From NCBI GenBank assembly GCA_027022125.1, contig JALVZI010000017.1, positions 1 through 5,331 of the forward strand: a stretch of DNA of 5,331 nucleotides, read 5' to 3'. The stretch comes from Anaerolineae bacterium (GTDB taxonomy: Bacteria; Chloroflexota; Anaerolineae; 4572-78). The translations under genes were made by a program, and so were the position numbers. Below are positions 1 through 5,297 of this stretch, piece after piece. The first letter of the stretch is position 1. Each line of letters starts with the position of its first letter. A model generated the notes under the pieces. It saw only the letters and a list, made by a program, of their open reading frames with translations. It was not told where the DNA came from and searched no databases.

Positions 1-530
1 CAACCGACCACCGGCGTGCCGGTTGCCGCTTCGATGGCGGTTTTCACCCCGCGAAAATGGTTTTCGGAGCCACAGCGATTGGCGACGAAACCCGCTATGC
101 GCAATTTCGGGTCGAATTGCAGATAGCCCGCCGCCAGCGCCCCCGCCGAACGCGCCATCTTTCCGACATCCAGCACCAGCAATACCGGCGCGCCGACCAT
201 TTTCGCAATTTCGGCGGAACTGCCGCGCTCGTCGGTGTAATTTGCGCCGTCAAACAACCCCATCACCCCTTCGATGATAGCTGCGTCTGCATTTTGCGCC
301 GCCCGGCGATACAGCGTGACGGCTTGCGCGGGGGGAACCATCCACGTATCGAAATTGCGGCAGGCGCGCCCCGCCGCCAATGAATGGTAGGTCGGGTCAA
401 TATAATCGGGACCGATTTTGAACGGTTGCACACGCAAACCACGCCGGGTCAGTGCGGCAATCAACCCCATCGTCAATGTGGTTTTCCCCACCCCCGATTG
501 TGTTCCGGCAATCAGCAATTGGCGCGTCAC
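1..530 (-). CDS. cbiA: Cobyrinate a,c-diamide synthase, N-terminal part (runs off window)
   Basis: CbiA/CobB uses ATP and glutamine to amidate the a and c carboxylates of cobyrinate (or its hydrogenobyrinate equivalent). The visible 176 codons form the N-terminal dethiobiotin-synthetase-like ATPase domain. It has a P-loop GTQSGVGKTT at residues 9-18, the substrate-region motif KIGPDYIDPTYH at 38-49, and EGVMGLFDG at 87-95. The C-terminal glutaminase domain lies beyond position 1. I chose the GTG at 530 because a GGGGAG ribosome-binding site (533-540) precedes it and the family's N-terminal sequence starts just there; no upstream in-frame ATG fits better. It begins 28 bp after the cbiO stop on the same strand, so it is probably the fifth gene of the riboswitch-controlled operon. 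A cobQ/cbiP assignment is excluded by the KIGPDYIDP and MGLFDG motifs. The gene is intact as far as seen. Confidence 0.95.
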   Translation of the reverse strand, partial: MTRQLLIAGTQSGVGKTTLTMGLIAALTRRGLRVQPFKIGPDYIDPTYHSLAAGRACRNFDTWMVPPAQAVTLYRRAAQNADAAIIEGVMGLFDGANYTDERGSSAEIAKMVGAPVLLVLDVGKMARSAGALAAGYLQFDPKLRIAGFVANRCGSENHFRGVKTAIEAATGTPVVG

Positions 531-558
531 GTTCTCCCCGCGTATTTTTTTATCACGG

Positions 559-1320
559 CTATTCCTCCACCGTCATATCAACATTCCACCAAATTTTTGA
601 AAGTTCGGTTGCTTCCAGCACCGACGAATTTTGCAACAGTTGCGCCGGTGTGCCGGAAAAGGCGATTTTTCCCTTTTGCAGCACGATGACATATGTCGCC
701 CAATAGCGCACCACCGACAAATCGTGCGTCGCCAGCAAAATGGTTGTGCCACGGTCATACAGCGTTTGCAGAATATCGAAAATATCCAGCCGCGCCCACG
801 GGTCAATTGCCGACAGCAACTCATCTGCCAGCAACACTGATGGTTCCATCGCCAGCACGCCCGCCATTGCCACTCGCGCTTTTTCGCCACCGCTGAGGGC
901 GTGCGTGGGGCGGTCAAGCAGATGTGTCACGCCGCACAACTCGGCGGCTTGCCGCACCCGCTCTTCGGTTTCGGCAGATGAAAACCCCAAATTTAACGGA
1001 CCAAAACTGATGTCCTGCCCCACACTGGCGCTGAAAAGTTGGTCATCGGGATTTTGAAACACAATGCCGACCCGCCGCCGCAATTGTCGCAAATCGGCGC
1101 GGGCGTATGATAGCGGTTTGCCCCCAAATCGAATTTCGCCATACTGCGGGCGGAGCAATCCGTTGCAGTGCAGAAAAAAGGTTGATTTCCCCGACCCGTT
1201 GCGCCCCAGCACGGCGATTTTTTCGCCGGGTGGAATGGCAACCGTCAATCCGCACAGAGCGCAGTCTGACAGTCCATCATATCGAAATTGCACGTTTGAA
1301 AACTCGAAAGCAAATGTCAT
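559..1320 (-). CDS. cbiO: Cobalt ECF transporter ATPase CbiO
   Basis: This is the cytoplasmic ATPase of the energy-coupling-factor cobalt importer, expected to work as a dimer with CbiQ. The 253-residue protein has all ABC motifs in order: aromatic A-loop Y14, Walker A GRNGSGKST (39-47), Q-loop QNPDDQLF (89-96), signature LSGGE (142-146), Walker B with D166-E167, D-loop SAIDP (170-174) and switch H199. QNPDDQLF is characteristic of the CbiO/EcfA group. The stretch after Walker B reads DELLSAIDP where most family members have DEPTAGLDP, a substitution worth noting although the catalytic glutamate is kept. The start is the ATG at 1320, overlapping the cbiQ stop as ATGA, which indicates translational coupling. 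A longer in-frame reading from 1368 would lie inside cbiQ and adds residues unlike the family. Only one ATPase gene is visible, as usual for CbiMNQO. Confidence 0.95.
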   Translation of the reverse strand: MTFAFEFSNVQFRYDGLSDCALCGLTVAIPPGEKIAVLGRNGSGKSTFFLHCNGLLRPQYGEIRFGGKPLSYARADLRQLRRRVGIVFQNPDDQLFSASVGQDISFGPLNLGFSSAETEERVRQAAELCGVTHLLDRPTHALSGGEKARVAMAGVLAMEPSVLLADELLSAIDPWARLDIFDILQTLYDRGTTILLATHDLSVVRYWATYVIVLQKGKIAFSGTPAQLLQNSSVLEATELSKIWWNVDMTVEE

Positions 1321-2087
1321 AACAATATCCGAATGCCCAGCATCGCCGTCACACCGATGATACCCCACACTGCCAGTACCGGATTCGGGCGGTATTGTGC
1401 GGGCAGCACCCGCAGTGTGCCCTCAAACCCGCGTGCGTCAAGCGCCAACTGCAAGCGCTTTCCTTTTTGGAACGTTTTTATGAACAGATTGCCGCCCAAC
1501 AACGCCGCACTCTGCATTGAACGGCGAGCGGAGATGTACCCCAACCGGCACTGTTGAGCAGTGTACATTTGATTGAAATTGTCCAACAGCAAAAATGTGG
1601 CGCGGTAAACGGTGGCGGTAATATCAATCAGCGCATCCGGCACGTGCAGACGGCGCATCAACGCCACCAAATCGACCAGCGGAGTGGTGAGCGCCAAAAA
1701 GTTCATCGCCGCAGTAGCGCCGATAGCACGTGAAACGGTGTGTGCCGCCACAGACAGCCCGTTTGCCGTGCCGAAAACCCACAGCGCCCCGATGTGCCCG
1801 CGCCAAAGTGTCTCTGCGGAAGGCGGGGCAACAGATACCGTCACGGCGATACCCACTGTCGCCAGCGCGAGAAATGTGCTTTCGCCGAGTAAAATGCCGG
1901 CAAAAACACGCACGGGCACGCGCGCCACAGCAACCGCCAGCAGGCTCATCCACCCCAACGCAAACAGGCTTGCCGCGGGGGTATCCAGCACCAAACACAG
2001 CACCAGCACCGCCAGCGAAACCGCCGTTTTCAGTGCGGGGTCGGTGTGGCGCAGGCGGTTGCCATAGGCGAAACGGTCAATCAGCAC
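1317..2087 (-). CDS. cbiQ: Cobalt ECF transporter T component CbiQ
   Basis: CbiQ is the integral-membrane coupling subunit that links the CbiO ATPases to the substrate-binding CbiM. The 256-residue protein opens with the family sequence IDRFAYGNRLRHTDP (3-17). Several hydrophobic segments follow (about 20-51, 61-85, 97-140 and 227-253). Two cytoplasmic coupling motifs are visible: RRLHVPD (145-151) and ALDARGF (215-221), corresponding to the paired A-R-G type motifs of EcfT proteins that dock in the ATPase grooves. The start is a GTG at 2087 with GGAAAGGG about 10 bases upstream. This overlaps the end of cbiN by 11 bp, and the cbiQ stop overlaps the cbiO start by 4 bp, so the three genes are likely translated as a coupled set. 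Length is normal for the family. Confidence 0.95.
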   Translation of the reverse strand: MLIDRFAYGNRLRHTDPALKTAVSLAVLVLCLVLDTPAASLFALGWMSLLAVAVARVPVRVFAGILLGESTFLALATVGIAVTVSVAPPSAETLWRGHIGALWVFGTANGLSVAAHTVSRAIGATAAMNFLALTTPLVDLVALMRRLHVPDALIDITATVYRATFLLLDNFNQMYTAQQCRLGYISARRSMQSAALLGGNLFIKTFQKGKRLQLALDARGFEGTLRVLPAQYRPNPVLAVWGIIGVTAMLGIRILL

Positions 2088-2388
2088 GGTTTTTGCGCCC
2101 TTTCCAATAACCTGCCGCGTACCCGATTAACAAGCCGCCAGCAGTGGCTTGCAGCGCGAAAAGCGCACTCTCTGTTTCAGATTCGGGCGCCCACCAGTTG
2201 GTAATCCATTTGTAATTGTAATCCGGGGCAAGCGTTTCGATGGTTTCGGAGGCGAGGTCATCCGTGCCGCCAAAATCGGCGTTGCGGATGGTGAGCAATG
2301 GCATCGCTACCAAAATTAAAATCAAAACAGTGCCAATGATGTATATTTTTTTGCTGAATTTTTGGGGGTTGGGGGTATCGGTTGTCAT
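2077..2388 (-). CDS. cbiN: Cobalt transport protein CbiN
   Basis: CbiN is the small membrane subunit needed with CbiM for cobalt loading. This 103-residue protein has the expected two-helix layout: TM1 at about 15-34, an extracytoplasmic loop, and TM2 at about 75-95, ending in a basic tail. Family motifs in the loop are FGGTDD (39-44), PDY (55-57) and a PESETESALFALQA segment (68-81) that leads into TM2. It starts with ATG one base after the cbiM stop codon, with GGAGAG nine bases upstream inside the end of cbiM, and overlaps cbiQ by 11 bp. The presence of cbiN distinguishes this as a cobalt (CbiMNQO) rather than a typical nickel (NikMQO-type) cluster. Loop sequence is diverged around WITNWWAPES but length is ordinary. 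Confidence 0.94.
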   Translation of the reverse strand: MTTDTPNPQKFSKKIYIIGTVLILILVAMPLLTIRNADFGGTDDLASETIETLAPDYNYKWITNWWAPESETESALFALQATAGGLLIGYAAGYWKGRKNRAD

Positions 2389-2389
2389 T

Positions 2390-3151
2390 TTAAATGCTCT
2401 CCAATCCTAACTCTCTCAATTCGGTTTCGGCGTTATTTTGCAGGAAATTGAAAATCAGCACGATGAGAATCCCTTCGGCGATTGCCAGCGGCAATTGAGT
2501 CACGGCAAAAATTCCGGCGAAGGTGAGCCACGACCCCAAAACACCCGTTTGCGGATTGGGGAATGCCAGTGCCAATTGGGTAGAAGTGATAACATACGTC
2601 ATCAAATCGGCAACAAAAGCCGTGAGAAACGCATTTGCCCACGCCGGCACGCGCCCTTTCAGCGGAAGCCACACCAGATAATATGCAATCAGCGGACCGC
2701 CGATAGCCATACTCACCGAGTTTGCCCCCAGTGTGGAAATACCGCCGTGCGCCAGCAACAATGCCTGAAAAATCAGGGCGATGGTTCCCAAAATTGTCAC
2801 CACAAACGGTCCGAAAAGCATCACACCCAACCCGGTACCGGTGGGATGGCTGCTGGAACCGGTGACGCTGGGAATTTTCAGCGCGCTGAGGATGAAAATG
2901 AATCCCCCCGCCATCCCGAGCATCAATCGCTGTTCCGGTTTCTCTTTCAGAATCTTTCTGATTTGGATGAACCCAATCACCCAAAACGGAATAGCGACCG
3001 CCCACCAGAAAATTGCCCATCCCAGCGGTAGAAAACCTTCCATAATGTGCATTTGAGCGGGTTTCGCCCATACGGTTTGATTGGCAAACAGCAACATTAC
3101 CGCCAGTAATGCTGCACCAATTTGCCGCCAACGTGGTTTGAATGTGGTCAT
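2390..3151 (-). CDS. cbiM: Cobalt ECF transporter substrate-binding membrane protein CbiM
   Basis: CbiM is the substrate-specific (S) component that binds Co2+ in the membrane. The 253-residue protein begins with a signal-peptide-like region: basic residues K5, R7 and R9, then a hydrophobic stretch at about 11-23. It then has the hallmark MHIMEGFLP at 34-42. In this family the processed N-terminal Met-His supplies metal ligands, and a further conserved histidine is present here in SSSHPTGTGLG (H102). Hydrophobic segments at about 43-64, 80-97, 107-135, 140-165, 168-195 and 205-240 match the multi-helix fold. The start is the ATG at 3151, with a strong AGGAGGG five bases upstream. It is the first gene after the cobalamin riboswitch and directly precedes cbiN. 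The signal-peptide end is odd: the residues before M34 are AKPAQ, so a consensus peptidase cut after A32 would leave an extra glutamine before the metal-binding Met-His. Confidence 0.95.
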   Translation of the reverse strand: MTTFKPRWRQIGAALLAVMLLFANQTVWAKPAQMHIMEGFLPLGWAIFWWAVAIPFWVIGFIQIRKILKEKPEQRLMLGMAGGFIFILSALKIPSVTGSSSHPTGTGLGVMLFGPFVVTILGTIALIFQALLLAHGGISTLGANSVSMAIGGPLIAYYLVWLPLKGRVPAWANAFLTAFVADLMTYVITSTQLALAFPNPQTGVLGSWLTFAGIFAVTQLPLAIAEGILIVLIFNFLQNNAETELRELGLESI

Positions 3152-3156
3152 TTCAA

Positions 3157-3163
3157 CCCTCCT
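3157..3163 (-). promoter_or_regulatory. Ribosome-binding site of cbiM
   Basis: AGGAGGG on the minus strand, five bases before the cbiM ATG, is the strongest Shine-Dalgarno match on this operon. It lies downstream of the intrinsic terminator and outside both competing hairpins. This supports control of the leader by transcription termination rather than by hiding the ribosome-binding site. Confidence 0.85.
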
Positions 3164-3202
3164 GATATTCTATTTTCGAGAAACGGGGGAAATGTGTGTA
3201 AC

Positions 3203-3225
3203 AAAAAACCCGTCATTCGACGGGT
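3203..3225 (-). terminator. Rho-independent terminator of the cobalamin riboswitch
   Basis: On the minus strand, arms ACCCGTC (3225-3219) and GACGGGT (3214-3208) form a perfect 7-bp stem around a four-base loop (GAAT). A run of six T (3208-3203), whose first T also closes the stem, follows directly. It sits between the riboswitch aptamer and cbiM and so can abort transcription before the operon. The first three bases of its 5' arm are shared with the alternative antiterminator pairing at 3223-3252. Confidence 0.88.
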
Positions 3226-3252
3226 GAGCGTAGCAATAATGCTTGTCCCACC
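3223..3252 (-). promoter_or_regulatory. Putative antiterminator hairpin of the riboswitch
   Basis: On the minus strand GGTGGG (3252-3247) can pair with CTCACC (3228-3223), six pairs including one G-U. Inside it a second stem is possible, AGCA (3243-3240) with TGCT (3235-3232). Forming it takes away three bases of the terminator's 5' arm. The GGTGGG arm also overlaps the segment proposed to kiss the aptamer (3244-3251). Ligand-stabilised kissing would therefore free the terminator. This is inferred from base complementarity only. Confidence 0.6.
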
Positions 3253-3382
3253 TTTCCTCGAAGGCTAACAAAACAATGTTAAGGTCGGGTCATCGGGCTT
3301 CGCAAAATGCGTTACCGTTGCGGGACAGCGCCGGACTTTCACCGGACTTCCCCCGTTGGTTTCAAAACTGAAACCCCTTAAC
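3244..3382 (-). promoter_or_regulatory. Cobalamin (B12) riboswitch aptamer in the cbiM leader
   Basis: Conserved elements occur in family order on the minus strand. Closing stem P1 is GTTAAGG/CCTTAAC (3382-3376 with 3284-3278). A 7-bp hairpin follows (3375-3369 with 3364-3358), then GGGGGAAG (3354-3347) and CCGGTGAAAGTCCGG (3345-3331). Next come GCTGTCCCGCAACGGTAA (3329-3312), a small hairpin (3311-3301), and the B12 box at 3300-3283. Downstream, GTGGGACA (3251-3244) is complementary over eight positions, one of them G-U, to TGTCCCGC (3327-3320), as expected for the long-range kissing interaction. Cobalamin riboswitches of this kind normally shut off B12 synthesis and cobalt transport genes when the cofactor is plentiful. 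The position ahead of cbiMNQO fits that, and the terminator at 3203-3225 gives the output. The exact geometry of the stem presenting the second kissing partner was not resolved. Confidence 0.93.
3283..3300 (-). promoter_or_regulatory. B12 box of the riboswitch
   Basis: The minus strand reads AAGCCCGATGACCCGACC, matching the general AGYC-GxxGACC-GCC pattern of the B12 box, the most conserved part of cobalamin riboswitches. It lies next to the 3' arm of P1, exactly where it is expected. Confidence 0.88.
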
Positions 3383-3404
3383 TTTCGTCTATTTGAATGA
3401 CCGC

Positions 3405-3433
3405 ATTCTACAACCGAAAATCGGATGTGTCAA
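3405..3433 (-). promoter_or_regulatory. Sigma-70-type promoter of the cbiMNQO-cbiA operon
   Basis: The minus strand shows a perfect -35 TTGACA (3433-3428), a 17-base spacer and -10 TAGAAT (3410-3405), five of six to consensus. Transcription would start near 3398. This leaves about 15 bases before the riboswitch P1 stem and a leader of roughly 250 nt before cbiM. Near-consensus elements with ideal spacing fit a strong constitutive start whose output is set by the riboswitch. Confidence 0.85.
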
Positions 3434-3526
3434 AAATTGCAACCGCGCCGATTGAATAGAACATAGCTCAGGGTGGTGGGATTTTTCGCGTTTTCACCGA
3501 TGTTTGTCTGTGGTAAACGTATTGCA

Positions 3527-3562
3527 TGATGCGTATTCCGTGATTTTTCGCAATACGCATCA
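3527..3562. repeat. 11-bp perfect inverted repeat in the divergent intergenic region
   Basis: TGATGCGTATT (3527-3537) and AATACGCATCA (3552-3562) are perfectly complementary across a 14-base spacer. No T-run follows on either strand, so it does not look like an intrinsic terminator. It lies upstream of both divergent genes and close to the putative cobQ promoter, so an operator or a dispersed intergenic repeat are both possible. Confidence 0.75.
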
Positions 3563-3581
3563 CGTTTCACGCATCACGTTT
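3555..3581. repeat. Tandem direct repeat of ACGCATCACGTTT
   Basis: Two identical 13-bp copies (3555-3567 and 3569-3581) are separated by one base, a 14-bp period. The first copy overlaps the right arm of the adjacent inverted repeat, so the ACGCATC word occurs three times in 50 bp (once inverted). The second copy abuts the putative -35 of cobQ. Function unknown. Confidence 0.75.
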
Positions 3582-3608
3582 TGCATTTCTCGCCGAATTG
3601 GCTACACT
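3581..3608 (+). promoter_or_regulatory. cobQ: Possible weak promoter of cobQ
   Basis: TTGCAT (3581-3586), a 16-base spacer and TACACT (3603-3608) resemble -35 and -10 boxes, with three and four matches of six to sigma-70 consensus. The start would fall near 3615, giving a short leader of about 25 bases. The match is weak, so this is tentative. The interval 3434-3526 holds nothing else I can support. Confidence 0.4.
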
Positions 3609-3630
3609 CCTCTCCCAAACTTGCCAACCA

Positions 3631-3636
3631 GAGGAA
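3631..3636 (+). promoter_or_regulatory. cobQ: Ribosome-binding site that sets the cobQ start
   Basis: GAGGAA, four bases before the ATG at 3641, supports that start. An in-frame ATG at 3581 has no good ribosome-binding site and would add 20 residues unlike the family in front of the P-loop strand. Confidence 0.75.
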
Positions 3637-3640
3637 ACCG

Positions 3641-5137
3641 ATGACAGCCAAAACCCTGATGGTCATGGGAACACACTCCAACGCCGGAAAATCGCTGCTG
3701 GTGACGGCGCTGTGCCGCATTTTTGCCCGCCGCGGGCTGCGAGTTGCGCCGTTTAAAGCGCAGAATATGGCGTTAAACGCCGGCGTCACCCCCGCAGGGG
3801 ACGAAATCGGACGCGCAACCATCGCGCAGGCAGAAGCCGCCGGTATTGCCCCGCACGTGGATATGAACCCCGTGCTGCTGAAACCGGAATCGGACGGGCG
3901 CAGCCAAATTGTGCTCGACGGCAAACCATACGGACACCTGCACGCCGAAAACTGGCACTCGATAAAACCGCTGCTGTGGCGGCACGTCACCGCCGCGCTC
4001 GACCGTCTGCGCGCCCGCACCGATTTGGTCATCATCGAAGGGGCGGGCAGCCCCGCCGAAATCAATCTGAAAGCGGGCGATATTGTCAATATGCGGGTGG
4101 CGCAATATGCCGGTTCGCCGGTGCTGCTGGTGGGTGATATTGACCGCGGCGGCGTTTTTGCGGCGCTGGTCGGCACGATGGTGCTGCTGGAACCCGCCGA
4201 GCGCGCGCTGGTGAAAGCCTTTGTCATCAACAAATTTCGCGGCGACATCCGTCTGCTGGGCGACGGGCTGGCAATGCTGCAAGCCCGCGCTTTCGATACC
4301 CCCACGCTCGGCGTGCTTCCGTTTTTGCCGAATATCGGCATCGCCGCAGAAGACTCGGTGATGCTGGATGAAACCGCCGCGCACACGGCAAAAAATACGG
4401 TGGAAATTGCGGTCATCCGTCTGCCGCACATTTCCAATTTCGATGATTTTGACCCGCTGGCGGCAGAAGCGGATGTTTCGGTGCGGTATGTGTCATCCGC
4501 CGCCGACTGGGGCAATCCCGCCGCAGTGATTCTGCCCGGCACGAAAACCACGCTGGCAGATTTGGTATGGCTGCAAAAAACGGGGCTTGCCGAAAAAATC
4601 CGCCGTTTTGCCGCGCGGGGGGGAAACGTGGCGGGCATTTGCGGCGGCTATCAAATGCTCGGCGAAACCATCGCCGACCCGCATGGCGCAGAAGCCGCGC
4701 CGGGCGCGGTTATGGCGGGGCTGTCACTGCTGCCGCTGAAAACCGTTTTCGGCGGAGACAAATGCACCGTGCAGGTGACGGGGAAACTGGTTGCCCCCGC
4801 AGAACCGTTTGCCGCCGTGCGGAATATCCCCATTCACGGCTATGAAATCCACATGGGACGCAGCGAAACCACCGCCGACGGGGCGCAGCCACTGTGTGCC
4901 ATCGGCGTGGAAGAACACCCCGACGGGCTGATTTCTGCCGATGGGCGCGTGTGGGGCACATATCTGCACGGCATTTTTGAAAACGATGCCTTTCGGCACG
5001 CATGGCTGCGCGGGCTGGGCTGGCGCGGCGACGCCCGCACCTTCGACCGCAATCGGAGTTACGACCGGCTCGCCGACCATGTGGCGGCGCATTTGGATAT
5101 GGCATTTTTGCAGAAAATCATCAACGGGGAGGTTTGA
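3641..5137 (+). CDS. cobQ: Cobyric acid synthase CobQ/CbiP
   Basis: CobQ/CbiP makes cobyric acid by four successive ATP- and glutamine-dependent amidations of the b, d, e and g side chains of adenosylcobyrinate a,c-diamide. The protein has 498 residues, normal for the family. The N-terminal ATPase domain carries the modified P-loop GTHSNAGKS (10-18), then APFKAQNMALN, MNPVLLKPESDGRSQ, IIEGAGSPAEINL and LVGDIDRGGVFA. The C-terminal class I glutaminase-like domain has the nucleophile C334 in GICGGYQMLG and the histidine H443 in GTYLHGIFEND. All expected catalytic features are present and the frame is open throughout. It is transcribed away from the riboswitch operon and is followed after two bases by cobD, so the two probably form an operon. 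Gene naming differs between aerobic (cobQ) and anaerobic (cbiP) pathways, and the sequence here does not decide between them. Confidence 0.96.
   Translation: MTAKTLMVMGTHSNAGKSLLVTALCRIFARRGLRVAPFKAQNMALNAGVTPAGDEIGRATIAQAEAAGIAPHVDMNPVLLKPESDGRSQIVLDGKPYGHLHAENWHSIKPLLWRHVTAALDRLRARTDLVIIEGAGSPAEINLKAGDIVNMRVAQYAGSPVLLVGDIDRGGVFAALVGTMVLLEPAERALVKAFVINKFRGDIRLLGDGLAMLQARAFDTPTLGVLPFLPNIGIAAEDSVMLDETAAHTAKNTVEIAVIRLPHISNFDDFDPLAAEADVSVRYVSSAADWGNPAAVILPGTKTTLADLVWLQKTGLAEKIRRFAARGGNVAGICGGYQMLGETIADPHGAEAAPGAVMAGLSLLPLKTVFGGDKCTVQVTGKLVAPAEPFAAVRNIPIHGYEIHMGRSETTADGAQPLCAIGVEEHPDGLISADGRVWGTYLHGIFENDAFRHAWLRGLGWRGDARTFDRNRSYDRLADHVAAHLDMAFLQKIINGEV
5126..5132 (+). promoter_or_regulatory. Ribosome-binding site of cobD inside the cobQ 3' end
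   Basis: GGGGAGG lies seven bases before the ATG at 5140 and overlaps the last codons of cobQ. It supports translation of the downstream reading frame even though that frame is interrupted 39 codons later. Confidence 0.8.
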
Positions 5138-5225
5138 CCATGCCGCCGGAAGTCGCAATTTCCCCCCGCCCGGAAATCGGCAGCGTGCCGCCATCCGTTC
5201 ACGGCGCGCGAAATTACGCCGAGTT

Positions 5226-5237
5226 GGCGGCGCGCCA
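5226..5237 (+). repeat. Left inverted repeat of the cobD micro-inversion
   Basis: GGCGGCGCGCCA matches the reverse complement of 5286-5297 at 11 of 12 positions. The outer eight bases, GGCGGCGC, are perfect. The single mismatch is at 5234, opposite 5289. Confidence 0.88.
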
Positions 5238-5289
5238 TACGGATTGGCATTACTGCTGAAATCGAGCACATCATCGGCGGAAAGTTGGT
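5234..5289 (-). other. Inverted segment within cobD (candidate invertible element)
   Basis: Read on the minus strand, this 56-bp stretch encodes HQLSADD followed by VLDFSSNANPYG, the conserved N-terminal PLP-enzyme motif of CobD. On the plus strand it gives an unrelated peptide and a stop. Both ends lie in an inverted repeat, the arrangement expected for recombination, or replication slippage through a hairpin, between repeat arms. No recombinase gene is visible in the window. Orientation may differ among cells of the source population. Confidence 0.82.
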
Positions 5290-5297
5290 GCGCCGCC
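5286..5297 (-). repeat. Right inverted repeat of the cobD micro-inversion
   Basis: TGGTGCGCCGCC is the inverted partner of 5226-5237 with one mismatch. The 48 bases between the two arms are unique sequence. Confidence 0.88.

Noticed and set aside
1321..1368. Extended cbiO start giving 16 extra N-terminal residues.
   Set aside because: It lies inside cbiQ and adds non-family sequence. The ATGA overlap at 1317-1320 is the usual coupled start and the remaining protein aligns with the ABC fold from its first strand.
3465..3483. TAGCTCAGGGTGGTGGGA-like sequence resembling a tRNA D arm.
   Set aside because: No matching acceptor, anticodon or T-arm sequences (no GGTTCGA-type element) lie at the right distance, and the D stem has no partner.
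3527..3562. The intergenic inverted repeat as an intrinsic terminator.
   Set aside because: No T-run follows on either strand and it lies upstream of both divergent genes, where no transcript is expected to end.
3581..3640. Upstream in-frame ATG for cobQ at 3581.
   Set aside because: It overlaps the putative promoter, has no good ribosome-binding site, and the added 20 residues do not fit the family, whereas the ATG at 3641 has GAGGAA in front.
3574..4638. A 354-codon minus-strand open frame across cobQ.
   Set aside because: It is a shadow of the well-supported cobQ frame: low-complexity Ser/Ala/Arg-rich composition, no recognisable motif and no ribosome-binding site.
4724..5269. A 181-codon minus-strand open frame opposite the cobQ end whose first residues read LDFSSNANPYGAPP, like CobD.
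   Set aside because: Only the part within the inverted segment resembles CobD. The rest is antisense to cobQ and shows no family features. The resemblance is explained by the flipped segment, not by a real minus-strand gene.
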